A DNA stretch of 64,000 nucleotides from Gordonia soli NBRC 108243 (GTDB lineage Bacteria > Actinomycetota > Actinomycetes > Mycobacteriales > Mycobacteriaceae). Positions 41,453 through 49,488 of this stretch are shown piece by piece (position 1 is the first letter of the stretch; every line of letters begins with the position of its first letter). The notes under the pieces were generated by a model that was given only the letters and a program-made list of their open reading frames with translations, was not told the origin of the DNA and made no database searches. The position numbers were made by a program, and so were the translations under genes. Where the stretch lies: contig NZ_BANX01000023.1 in the NCBI RefSeq assembly GCF_000334455.1, positions 62,001 through 126,000 of the forward strand, given 5' to 3'.

Positions 41453-42481
41453 GTGATCGATCACCTCCCCGCCGCCCGGACACCTGATCCGAGGGACGCG
41501 CCCGTGCTGCGCTGGGGAATCCTCGGCCCCGGATGGATCGCGCAGCGGTTCGTCGGCGCAGTCCAGGCTCACACCGGCCAGCAGGTGGTGGCCGTCGGGT
41601 CGCGATCGGTCGATCGTGCCGAGCGTTTCGCCGCCGGACTCGCGATCGGGCGCGCGCACGGTTGTTACAACGCGCTCGTGGCCGATCCCGACGTCGACAT
41701 CGTCTACATCAGCACGCCGCACACGGAGCACTTGCGCGGAGCACTCGACGCGCTGCACGCAGGCAAACACGTCCTGGTGGAGAAGCCGTTCGGGCTGAAC
41801 GCCACCCAGGCGCGGGAGATCGCCGCGGCGGCAAACGCGGCCGGTCTCTTCGCCGGTGAGGCGATGTGGACCCGTTTCCTGCCCAAGTTCGATGTGCTGA
41901 AGCAGATCCTGGACTCCGGTGGGTTGGGGCCGATCACCACCGTGAGTGCCGACCATGGTGAGTACTTCACCACGGACCACCGCATCTACGACCCGACGCT
42001 CGCCGGCGGTCCGATGCTGGATCTGGGAACCTATCCCATCGCGCTCGCGATCTGGGCCGGCGGCGAGGTCGACGGGGTGTCGGCGACCGGTAGGCCCGCG
42101 AATGATGAACTCAACGGCCAGATCTCGGCGATCATCGACCACACGTCGGGCGCCCAGTCGGTGGTCACCACGACGATTCTGTCGAACACGCCGGTGGTCG
42201 CCTCGATCAGCGGCCGCGACGGCTTCGTCCACCTGCCCGCCCCCTGGTATCACCCCGGGCCCTTCTCGGTGTTCCCGCGCGATGGCGAGCCCCTCCATCA
42301 CGTCGAGCCGATCGGCGGACACGTCGATGGTCTGCACTTCTCGGCGGTCGATGCCGCGCGGTCGGTGGCCGACGGACGCAGCGAATCGGCGGTCCATCCG
42401 CATGCCGACATCGTCGCGACGTTGTCGGCGATGGACGCGATCCGTGCACAGTTGGGCATCGAGTTCCCCGGCGGACTCTGA
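41453..42481 (+). CDS. Gfo/Idh/MocA family oxidoreductase
   Basis: The 342-residue protein begins with the NAD(P) fold WGILGPGWIAQRFV and carries the family signature EKPFGLNA near residue 107. The C-terminal part holds the substrate-binding alpha/beta domain (YDPTLAGGPMLDLGTYPIALA). Such enzymes oxidise sugar or inositol hydroxyls, or reduce ketones. GTG at 41453 was chosen because the Rossmann motif would otherwise be far inside. The second family member starts 38 bp downstream, so the two form a pair. Confidence 0.85.
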   Translation: MIDHLPAARTPDPRDAPVLRWGILGPGWIAQRFVGAVQAHTGQQVVAVGSRSVDRAERFAAGLAIGRAHGCYNALVADPDVDIVYISTPHTEHLRGALDALHAGKHVLVEKPFGLNATQAREIAAAANAAGLFAGEAMWTRFLPKFDVLKQILDSGGLGPITTVSADHGEYFTTDHRIYDPTLAGGPMLDLGTYPIALAIWAGGEVDGVSATGRPANDELNGQISAIIDHTSGAQSVVTTTILSNTPVVASISGRDGFVHLPAPWYHPGPFSVFPRDGEPLHHVEPIGGHVDGLHFSAVDAARSVADGRSESAVHPHADIVATLSAMDAIRAQLGIEFPGGL

Positions 42482-42518
42482 ATCGATTCCGCAACAGGCG
42501 ATCAGAAGGATGGATGAG

Positions 42519-43526
42519 ATGGGCCAGCAATCAGGTGGCGCGGCGATCCGCGTGGGTGTGATCGGTGCGGGAGTCATGGGCGCCGACCATGCGCGGAATC
42601 TGCACGGCGCGGTGGTGGGCGCGACGGTGACCGCACTGGCCGATCAGAACCGTCCCGTCGCGGAGAAGGTCGCCGCCGAGATCGATGCACCTCGGGTCTT
42701 CGACGACGGTCTCGACCTCATCCGCAGCGACGACGTGGACGCGATCGTCATCGCTTCGCATGATTCCACGCACGCATCCTTCGCACTCGCGGCGCTCGAA
42801 CTGGGCAAGCCGGTGCTCTGCGAGAAACCGCTCGCCCCGACGGTCGACGAGGCGCGTCGAGTCGTCCAGGCGGAGGCCGACACCGGACATCCCCTCATCG
42901 GTGTCGGCTTCATGCGGCGCTTCGATCCCTCGTATGTGGACCTCAAGCAAGCGGTGACATCCGGCGATCTCGGCGACATCCTGGTGGCGCACTGCGTGAG
43001 CCGCACGGTCGAGAGCTATCCCGGTGGGGACTCGGCGTCAACCGTCACCAACTCCGCCATCCATGAACTCGACATCGTGCCCTGGCTGCTGGATTCGCCC
43101 ATCACGCAGGTCAGTTGGCACGCCGGACGGTCGAGCCGGAACTCCGGTACGCGTCAGGATCCGCAGCTGCTGTTGCTGCGTACCGAGTCCGAGGTGTTGG
43201 TGACCGTCGAGGTGTTCCTCAACGCGCGGTACGGATACGACACCCGGTGTGAGGTCGTCGGCGAGGTCGGGACCGCCGCCCTCACGTTGCCGCAGCGGAT
43301 CGTCGTCGATCGCGAACGCGCCCGCGGTGTCGCCTATCCGGCGGACTGGATACCGCGCTACGCCGACGCGTACCGGCTCGAACTGCAGGAGTGGGTCGAT
43401 GCACTCCGGGCGGGGCGGACGTCGATGCTGGCCACGGCTGCGGACGGCTTACGCGCGTCGGTGGTGGCCGAAGCAGTGCTCGAGTCGATGCGGTCCGGCG
43501 GCGTGACCGTCGACGTACCCAACTGA
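42519..43526 (+). CDS. Gfo/Idh/MocA family oxidoreductase, inositol 2-dehydrogenase-like
   Basis: The 335-residue protein has the Rossmann start RVGVIGAGVMGADHARNL, the catalytic-site signature CEKPLAPTVDEA near residue 105 and GFMRRFDPSYVDLK near 132, all as in myo-inositol 2-dehydrogenases (IolG). The closing Asp/His site is in AIHELDIVPWLLD. Starts at 42510 and 42519 are both possible; 42519 has better spacing from AGAAGG. It is only distantly like the upstream gene, so the two probably have different substrates or successive steps. No iol genes are adjacent. Confidence 0.85.
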   Translation: MGQQSGGAAIRVGVIGAGVMGADHARNLHGAVVGATVTALADQNRPVAEKVAAEIDAPRVFDDGLDLIRSDDVDAIVIASHDSTHASFALAALELGKPVLCEKPLAPTVDEARRVVQAEADTGHPLIGVGFMRRFDPSYVDLKQAVTSGDLGDILVAHCVSRTVESYPGGDSASTVTNSAIHELDIVPWLLDSPITQVSWHAGRSSRNSGTRQDPQLLLLRTESEVLVTVEVFLNARYGYDTRCEVVGEVGTAALTLPQRIVVDRERARGVAYPADWIPRYADAYRLELQEWVDALRAGRTSMLATAADGLRASVVAEAVLESMRSGGVTVDVPN

Positions 43527-43542
43527 CCCGCCACCCGAGACC

Positions 43543-43598
43543 CCGCCCTCCAGCGCGTCGTCGAGGCCGCGACCGCGGCTTGCGCTGGAGGGCGGTTT
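43543..43598 (+). terminator. terminator after the oxidoreductase pair
   Basis: CCGCCCTCCAGCGC (43543-43556) pairs exactly with 43582-43595, with a smaller GCCGCGACCGCGGC hairpin inside the loop and TTT following. It lies 17 bp after the stop. Confidence 0.75.
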
Positions 43599-43709
43599 CC
43601 AGCCGCTGTCGGCCGGACAACCGTTCACAGGGTTCTCCCAGCCGACCTCCAGCCTGGGCGGAGCGGCGACGCCGACTCTGGGATCCGAACAGATCTCCGA
43701 GGAGGACCC

Positions 43710-45833
43710 ATGACCGCAGTACTGGACCGGCCGACGACCGCGCCGTCCGACCCCGACGCGCCCCCCGGGCGCCACCGTCGCACCGACGGTTCGCCCCGCT
43801 GGGCCCGTCTCGGCCTGATCGGCCTGCTGGCATCGACAGCCGTTCTCTACCTCTGGAACCTCTCGGCCAGCGCATATGCGAACACCTTCTATGCCGCCGC
43901 GGCCCAGGCCGGCGGCCAGAGCTGGAAGGCGTGGTTCTTCGGCGCGCTGGACTCGTCCAACTTCATCACCGTCGACAAACCTCCGGCATCGCTGTGGGTC
44001 ACCGGCCTCAGCGTGCGGATCTTCGGGATGAACTCGTGGGCGGTGCTCGCTCCCCAGGCTCTGATGGGAGTCGCAGCGGTCGCCCTGCTCTACGCGACGA
44101 TGCGTCGCACCATCCGAGATCCGCAGCTGGGCGCTGCAGCGGGCCTCATCGCCGGAGCCGTGCTCACATTCACACCGGCCGCCGCGCTGATGTTCCGCTT
44201 CAACAACCCCGACGCACTCCTGGTATTGCTGATGGTCGCCGCCGCGTACGCGCTGACCCGGGCGGTGGCCACCAATTCCGGCCGCTGGCTCGCACTGGTC
44301 GGTGTCGCCCTCGGCTTCGCCTTCCTCACCAAGATGCTGCAGGGGCTGCTGGTGCTGCCCTTCTTCGGGCTCGCCTACCTGCTCTTCGCGAACGTCGGCT
44401 GGTGGAAGCGGATCGGGCACCTCGTGGGGGCGACGGTCGCCCTCGTCGTCTCGGCCGGTTGGTTCGTCGTGGCGACGATGCTGGTACCGGCATCTGCGCG
44501 TCCGTACATCGGCGGCTCCACCGACAACACCTTCCTCGACCTCGTGTTCGGCTACAACGGTGTCGGCCGCATCAGCGGCGGCGGTAACGGAGGCGGACCC
44601 GGCGGTGGCGGGCAGGCAGGTGGTTCGTTCGGCGGTTCCACCGGCCTCGACCGGCTCTTCGGCTCCGAGATGGGCAACGAGATCGCCTGGCTCCTCCCGA
44701 CTGCGCTCATCGCACTCGCATTCGCCGGCTACCTCGTCGTCCGGAGCTTCCCGGTTTTCCGGTTCGACCGGCGACTGTCGCGGACCGAGCAGGCATCCGT
44801 GATGGCCTGGGGCGGATGGCTTCTGGTCACCGGGATGATCTTCAGCTTCATGAGCGGCACCATCCACCCGTACTACACCGTTGCACTCGCCCCGGCGATC
44901 GGCGCGCTCGTCGGCTTCGGCGGCGCCTTTGCCTGGAAGCGTCGCTCGCACTGGGATGGTCGGATCGTACTGGGCGCCATGATCGGTGCGGCAGCCGCGA
45001 TGTCCATCGTGTTGTTGAACCGCAACGACTTCGGACCGACCTGGTGTCGATGGATCATCGGTGTGGTCGCCGCCATCGCAGTGGTGATCATCCTGGTCGG
45101 TGGATCGCTCGGCTGGCGTAAAGCGGTTGCGGCCGCGGTCATCGCCGGCTCCCTCGCCGGTTTCGGTGGCACCGCCGCCTTCTCCATCGCGACGGCTGCG
45201 ACTCCGCACAGTGGCTCGATCCCGACCGCGGTGTCGACGTCGATGGACGGCGGCGGGATGGGCGGGCCCGGCGGGATGGGTGGCGGTCGGCCGACCGCGC
45301 AGGACGGTCAGGGCACTCAGAACGGCCAGGGCACTCAGAACGGCCAGGGTGCCAATGCTCAGGCCCCGACCGGTACCGGTACCACCGGGTCGTCGACTGC
45401 CCAGAACGGGACTGCCCAGAACGGGACTGCCCAGAACGGCACTGCCCAGAGCGGTACGGGGACAACGCAGTCCCAGGACGGCCGTCGTGGCGGTGGCGGC
45501 CCGGGGATGGGCGGCGACATCTCGTCGAACACCGAATTGGTCACCGCGCTGAAATCGACATCGGCCACCTGGGCCGCGGCCACCAACGGGTCGCAGTCCG
45601 CGGCTGGGATCGAGATCGCGACCGGCAAGGCCGTCATGGCGATCGGCGGGTGGAGCGGCGACCCCGCTCCGACCCTGCAACAGTTCATCGCCTACGTGAA
45701 GGCCGGCAAGATCGCCTACTACCTGGGCGGCAGCGGCGGTGGCCCCGGCGGCAACTCGGAGATCTCGCAGTGGGTCGCCGAGAACTACACGGCCACCACC
45801 ATCGGCGGTACAACGGTGTACAAGCTGATCTGA
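43710..45833 (+). CDS. GT39-type (PMT_2/ArnT-like) membrane glycosyltransferase with low-complexity repeats
   Basis: The 707-residue protein has about 12 membrane helices. The first outer loop carries NFITVDKPPASLWV (catalytic-type Asp near residue 91) and the second FNNPDALLVLLM, as in PMT_2 glycosyltransferases that use lipid-phosphate sugars. A Gly-rich loop (GGGNGGGPGGGGQAGG) lies near 290. After the last helix (about 500) is an extracytoplasmic tail with tandem QGTQNG and TAQNG repeats, then a globular end (TLQQFIAYVKAGKIAYYLGGSG, then TTVYKLI). It probably glycosylates a cell-wall polymer or protein. ATG at 43710 follows GAGGAGGACCC. Confidence 0.85.
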   Translation: MTAVLDRPTTAPSDPDAPPGRHRRTDGSPRWARLGLIGLLASTAVLYLWNLSASAYANTFYAAAAQAGGQSWKAWFFGALDSSNFITVDKPPASLWVTGLSVRIFGMNSWAVLAPQALMGVAAVALLYATMRRTIRDPQLGAAAGLIAGAVLTFTPAAALMFRFNNPDALLVLLMVAAAYALTRAVATNSGRWLALVGVALGFAFLTKMLQGLLVLPFFGLAYLLFANVGWWKRIGHLVGATVALVVSAGWFVVATMLVPASARPYIGGSTDNTFLDLVFGYNGVGRISGGGNGGGPGGGGQAGGSFGGSTGLDRLFGSEMGNEIAWLLPTALIALAFAGYLVVRSFPVFRFDRRLSRTEQASVMAWGGWLLVTGMIFSFMSGTIHPYYTVALAPAIGALVGFGGAFAWKRRSHWDGRIVLGAMIGAAAAMSIVLLNRNDFGPTWCRWIIGVVAAIAVVIILVGGSLGWRKAVAAAVIAGSLAGFGGTAAFSIATAATPHSGSIPTAVSTSMDGGGMGGPGGMGGGRPTAQDGQGTQNGQGTQNGQGANAQAPTGTGTTGSSTAQNGTAQNGTAQNGTAQSGTGTTQSQDGRRGGGGPGMGGDISSNTELVTALKSTSATWAAATNGSQSAAGIEIATGKAVMAIGGWSGDPAPTLQQFIAYVKAGKIAYYLGGSGGGPGGNSEISQWVAENYTATTIGGTTVYKLI
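45309..45350 (+). repeat. 18-bp tandem repeat inside the glycosyltransferase gene
   Basis: CAGGGCACTCAGAACGGC occurs at 45309-45326 and 45327-45344, then a partial third copy. It encodes repeated Gln-Gly-Thr-Gln-Asn-Gly and keeps frame. Confidence 0.85.
45396..45455 (+). repeat. 15-bp tandem repeat inside the glycosyltransferase gene
   Basis: Four copies of ACTGCCCAGAACGGG (45396-45455, last copies with single changes) encode Thr-Ala-Gln-Asn-Gly. The unit is a multiple of three, so gain or loss of copies would change length without frameshift. Confidence 0.88.
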
Positions 45834-45862
45834 TCCTGCGTCGGTCGTCACGCGTGCTCGCT

Positions 45863-45894
45863 CGCGCCCGTCCCGGAAATCCGGGGCGGGCGCG
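45863..45894 (+). terminator. terminator after the glycosyltransferase gene
   Basis: CGCGCCCGTCCCGG (45863-45876) pairs with CCGGGGCGGGCGCG (45881-45894) with one G:U pair and a 4-base AAAT loop, 30 bp after the stop. Confidence 0.7.
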
Positions 45895-45935
45895 GTCGGT
45901 TCGGTTGTCGGGTGCGAGTCGGGGGTGGGGCTGTG

Positions 45936-46012
45936 CCCGGATTTCTGGCACGTGAGCGAGTTCCACTGTGTGTATTCCACAGTTTGTGCTGGTGGGCTGT
46001 CAGGAATCCGGG
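45936..46012 (+). repeat. palindromic repeat copy E (second subfamily)
   Basis: Left arm CCCGGATTTCTGGCA, right arm TGTCAGGAATCCGGGG, and a centre with AGCGAGTTC and CTGTGTGTATTCCACAG. The layout is as in copies A-D but with different arms. Confidence 0.82.
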
Positions 46013-46073
46013 GCCGAGGGTGTAGGTCGGTGGACGCCCGGTCGTGGTCGCAGGGGCTGCCTGCTCGCAGGTT

Positions 46074-46148
46074 TCGGATTTCTGGCACGTGAGCGAGTTC
46101 AGCTGTGCGTATTCCACAGTTCGCGGCGCTGAGGTGCCAAAAATCCGA
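46074..46148 (+). repeat. palindromic repeat copy F (second subfamily)
   Basis: Left arm TCGGATTTCTGGCACGTGAG and right arm GGTGCCAAAAATCCGA pair with few mismatches. The centre AGCGAGTTCAGCTGTGCGTA continues TTCCACAG. The left 40 bp are nearly identical to copy E. Confidence 0.85.
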
Positions 46149-46245
46149 GACCGAATCCGGAACCGGCCAGAGACCGTCCCCGAAATCGGCCCGAGACCGT
46201 CCCCGGAATCGACCCAGCCCGACCGCGCAGTCTGCCCAACCCGAC

Positions 46246-46692
46246 TCATCCCATCGAGTACTCGAAAGTGATCGGGTAGCCGTCCTCGGAGTGGCCGGCC
46301 AGCTCGACGTCGGCGTGTCCGCGCATGTCGGCCAGTCCGCCGGTCCCCAGACCGGGGACGATCTCGAGACGTTCACGGACGGCGGTGGCGTCGTGCTCGC
46401 CGGAATGCTGCAGAACCAGCGTCCCCTCGTGACCGTCGATGGTCCCCTCGAAGCCCTGGAATCCGACGGTCGGTGCGGACTGTCCTGCGATGTACGCGAT
46501 CAGATAGCCGATGGTGCCGGTCCCGGAGACGTCTCCCGCATACGAATAGGTGACCGCGGCGCGGGTGAAACCGCGTGCAGGGTAGGGCATCCCGCTGACC
46601 TCGACGGTCTCGTCGTCAGCGGTGTAGACGGGCTCCTCGCTCCAGGAGGTGACGGTGAAAGTTCCGGTGGCGGTGTGTGTTTGCGTGGTCAT
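46246..46692 (-). CDS. DUF3224 family protein
   Basis: The 148-residue protein matches DUF3224: N-terminal strand TATGTFTVTSWSEEPVYTAD, then AAVTYSYAGDVSGTGTIGYLIAY, GFQGFEGTIDGHEGTLVLQH and the closing GHSEDGYPITFEYSMG. It is probably a small beta-barrel; no reaction is known. The ATG at 46692 is 105 bp from the divergent AraC gene, which probably regulates it. Copies E and F of the palindromic repeat lie just beyond its 3 prime end. Confidence 0.83.
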   Translation of the reverse strand: MTTQTHTATGTFTVTSWSEEPVYTADDETVEVSGMPYPARGFTRAAVTYSYAGDVSGTGTIGYLIAYIAGQSAPTVGFQGFEGTIDGHEGTLVLQHSGEHDATAVRERLEIVPGLGTGGLADMRGHADVELAGHSEDGYPITFEYSMG

Positions 46693-46797
46693 GTTCCCAG
46701 CCTGCTCGCCGACACCCCGTCGGGTCTTGGAGAAACACGACACCGATGGTCGACGCGCGGATGGACAGACGCGAGGTCCGCGCAGGAGACTGGACCG

Positions 46798-47652
46798 ATG
46801 GAGATGCCGGGTTCACCCGATCCCGACGGTCGTGACCAGGCCATCCTGGATCCGGCAAAGGCGAACATGCTGGACGTCCGCCGTCGCCACTGCGAGCCGT
46901 CGTTGAGCCCGTTCGTCGACTACTACTGGATCGTCCGGTGGCGTACCGACCAGCCACACACCCAGCGTGTCATCCCGCAGCCGATCGTCCACGTGGCGGG
47001 CGAGCGTGGGCGGATGCTGGTCCACGGAGTCGGCGACAACGAGTTCTCCCGGACTCTCACCGGAACCGGACATGTCCTCGGGATCGCGTTTCGCCCAGGC
47101 GGATTCCGCGCCGTGATCGACCGTCCGGTCAGTGCGGTGACGCGATCGGTGCTGCCGCTGGGTGACGTCACCGACATCGACGACGAACCGGTCGCTATGC
47201 GCATCGCCGACCCGTCGATCACCGACGACGAGATGGTGGCGACGGCGGACGGATGGCTCGAGTCGTTGGCGCTGCAACCGGATCCGGTCATCGATCACGT
47301 CGCCGACCTGGTTTACCGCGCCGAAACCGATCAGGCGATCACCCGCGTCGACGACCTCGCCGAAGTTGCCGGGATGGGTGTCCGCAGCCTGCAACGGTTG
47401 TTCGGAGAGTACGTCGGGATCGGTCCGAAGTGGGTGATCCAGAGGTTCAGGCTCCTCGACGTCGCGGCAGTCGCCAATCGTGGCGGCGTCGTCGACTGGG
47501 CTGCGGCCGCCAACGACCTCGGTTTCAGCGATCAAGCACACATGATCCGTGCGTTCACCCAAGTCGTCGGAACGCCGCCGGCGACCTATGCGCGGTCCGC
47601 CACGGAGCCGTCAGCTACGGCGCCGGCGAAGGATCAACAACAGGATCAGTAG
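46798..47652 (+). CDS. AraC-family transcriptional regulator (DUF6597-like N-terminus)
   Basis: The 284-residue regulator has the N-terminal sensor part CEPSLSPFVDYYWIVRWRTD with VIPQPIVHVAGERG, and a C-terminal AraC domain from about 185: DDLAEVAGMGVRSLQRLFGE and AAANDLGFSDQAHMIRAFTQ. It is the same type as the regulator at 9489. It faces DUF3224 divergently across 105 bp. Its last 42 bp overlap the convergent H-NS-like gene. ATG at 46798 follows GCAGGAGACTGGACC. Confidence 0.86.
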   Translation: MEMPGSPDPDGRDQAILDPAKANMLDVRRRHCEPSLSPFVDYYWIVRWRTDQPHTQRVIPQPIVHVAGERGRMLVHGVGDNEFSRTLTGTGHVLGIAFRPGGFRAVIDRPVSAVTRSVLPLGDVTDIDDEPVAMRIADPSITDDEMVATADGWLESLALQPDPVIDHVADLVYRAETDQAITRVDDLAEVAGMGVRSLQRLFGEYVGIGPKWVIQRFRLLDVAAVANRGGVVDWAAAANDLGFSDQAHMIRAFTQVVGTPPATYARSATEPSATAPAKDQQQDQ

Positions 47653-48462
47653 CGTCCCGGCGACACCGGCGGCGATGATCGGCGTGCGATCCGGGGCCGG
47701 GGGAGCGGTCGGCGTCGCGGACCGAAGCTGTGCGAAAGTCGCTCGCGCGGCGTCGGATTCAGCCACCGGGTCGGTGGCGGTGGCCGGCACGGACGGCCGG
47801 TGCGGTGCAGTCGGCGAACCGGTCGGCGCAGTGGGAGCGGTGGATGCACGCCCGGCCGGGCCGGTCGACGCGGAGCGAGTCGGTGGCTTGTTCGGCGCCT
47901 TCTTGGGCTTCGCGGTGTGCCCGGTCGATGCCGGAGGGTCACTCGGGGGGTCCACGGCGCGCACCGGCTCGTCCGGTGCAGCAGTCTCGGCGGCGGCGAC
48001 CGGCGGCTCGACCCCCGGTGCCTTCGATCCCTCCGTCGTTTTCGATATCCCCGCCGTCTGCGGCACCTCGGCCGCGGGCTGTCCGACCGGAGCCTCCGGC
48101 GCCGGTGCGTCGAACAAGGATGGTTCGTCGACGGTCGGCTCGCTGGATGCTGGCGAGCCGGTGGGCTCGGCAGGCTTGGCCGCAGGTGGCGCAGTCTTGT
48201 TCGCAGCCGGTGCCTTCTTCGCGGCGGTCTTCTTGGTCGGTGTCTTCTTCGCCGGTGCCGCCTTCTTCGCAGCCGCGGTCTTCTTTGCCGGTGTCTTCTT
48301 CGTAGCCGCGGTCTTCTTTGCCGGTGCCTTCTTCGCGGGCTTCGACGCGGACGCCGCCGGCGAGTCGGCTCCGGACTCGGGTGCCGTCGGTGGAGTGGCC
48401 GAGCCTGGATCAGGCCGATCCGGTTCCTGGGCCGGGGTGGCGTTCGGGTCCGGATCGGTCAT
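47611..48462 (-). CDS. H-NS-like (Rv3852-type) lysine-rich, tail-anchored nucleoid protein
   Basis: The 283-residue protein has an acidic/Pro-rich N-terminus (1-38), a block of repeated PAKKTxAAKK units (about 40-95) like the tails of mycobacterial HupB and histone H1, a long Pro/Ala/Thr-rich middle, and one C-terminal membrane helix (about 261-278, TPIIAAGVAGTLLILLLIL) followed by RRRRS. There is no HU or H-NS fold. The architecture, and position beside the DUF6474 and EspR-like genes, match M. tuberculosis Rv3852, a membrane-anchored DNA-binding protein of about 134 residues. It should bind DNA non-specifically through the Lys repeats and tether it to the membrane. It is about twice the mycobacterial length. 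Confidence 0.75.
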   Translation of the reverse strand: MTDPDPNATPAQEPDRPDPGSATPPTAPESGADSPAASASKPAKKAPAKKTAATKKTPAKKTAAAKKAAPAKKTPTKKTAAKKAPAANKTAPPAAKPAEPTGSPASSEPTVDEPSLFDAPAPEAPVGQPAAEVPQTAGISKTTEGSKAPGVEPPVAAAETAAPDEPVRAVDPPSDPPASTGHTAKPKKAPNKPPTRSASTGPAGRASTAPTAPTGSPTAPHRPSVPATATDPVAESDAARATFAQLRSATPTAPPAPDRTPIIAAGVAGTLLILLLILRRRRS

Positions 48463-48587
48463 CGGTCAGTCTCCTCGAGTCGCTTGAGATGGTCACCGCT
48501 CGACAGTCCACCGTGGTCCGGCCGGTGCGGATCAGTCGGATCGACCTACGCCCGACCGGCCCACGATGGGAATTGCGACCATCGTAG

Positions 48588-49280
48588 TCAGGCCCGGACC
48601 CCGAGTCGGGCGAGCACGTCGGCGTCGATGGCCGCGAGCTCGTTCTCGATGGCTTGATGAGCGGTGCGACGCTGTCCCGGCGGCATCGATTCGGCGGTGT
48701 CGACGGCGACGGCCAGGTTGTCGAGGCGTTCGGTCATCGCCTTCACGAAGGCCTGGTTCTCGTCGCCACGGTCGCGGCCGGCGACCTGCTCCACCGAGGA
48801 GCGCGAGGTGGCGATGCGTGCGGCGAGCGTCGCCCCATGGCCGGAGAACTGGCGTAGGACGTCGGCCGGCACCCCGGCACGCGACGCGCGGACCTCGGTG
48901 AGACGACCACGCACGCCCACTGCCGCGCGGTAGGCGATGGGCACGACGATGGGGCTGACCAGGCGGGCGACCGTCAGGTAGCGCTTGACGTTCGTCGGAC
49001 TGAGTGGGCGCGCGTCGGCGGCCGCTTTGGCCTTTGCAGCGGTCGTCTTGATCTCGGCTTTCGCGATCTTGTCGCGTGCCTTGGCCGCATGGTCGATGTT
49101 CTTGCGCTCGGCCTTCAGTTCCTTGGCCCGGAACTTGTGTTCCACTTTGCGACTCTGCTTGGCGGTGCGCCGACGCTCCTTGGCGTCGAGCTTCGCCTCC
49201 AGCTTGGCCTTCGCCTTCAGCGCCTTGGCCTCTGCCTTGCGCTGCGCGCGGCTCACGCCGTCGGACGAGAACACACCCAT
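48588..49280 (-). CDS. DUF6474 family protein, basic coiled coil (Rv3850-like)
   Basis: The 230-residue protein begins MGVFSSDGVSRAQRKAEAK and has a very basic, Lys/Ala/Arg-rich helical region over about residues 12-95 that should form a coiled coil. A short hydrophobic segment follows (ARLVSPIVVPIAYRAAVG, about 106-123), then an alpha-helical C-terminal half. It fits DUF6474, represented in M. tuberculosis by Rv3850 next to espR. The function is unknown. The basic coiled coil suggests nucleic-acid or membrane contact. It is 125 bp upstream of the H-NS-like gene on the same strand. Confidence 0.75.
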   Translation of the reverse strand: MGVFSSDGVSRAQRKAEAKALKAKAKLEAKLDAKERRRTAKQSRKVEHKFRAKELKAERKNIDHAAKARDKIAKAEIKTTAAKAKAAADARPLSPTNVKRYLTVARLVSPIVVPIAYRAAVGVRGRLTEVRASRAGVPADVLRQFSGHGATLAARIATSRSSVEQVAGRDRGDENQAFVKAMTERLDNLAVAVDTAESMPPGQRRTAHQAIENELAAIDADVLARLGVRA

Positions 49281-49488
49281 GTCAGACCTTTCGCCGATGA
49301 TCGTGGTGGCGCCGACTCGACGAAACGCCGAGCGCGCGTGCTGATGGTGCTACAAGCATTACATAGGGTCGACACAAGGCGACCGGGCGCGATCCGGCCG
49401 CCGGTGGCCGGCAGGCGGAAGAGCGCGTGCCGTCGGAGGGGGGACTCCGGCGTCGACGCGACCGTGCCGGTTCGGATGATGGCGAGAG

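Larger units (their letters stand above)
45834..46245. other. intergenic stretch with a terminator and two palindromic repeats
   Basis: About 410 bp without a gene. It holds the hairpin at 45863-45894 and repeat copies E and F. Confidence 0.7.
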
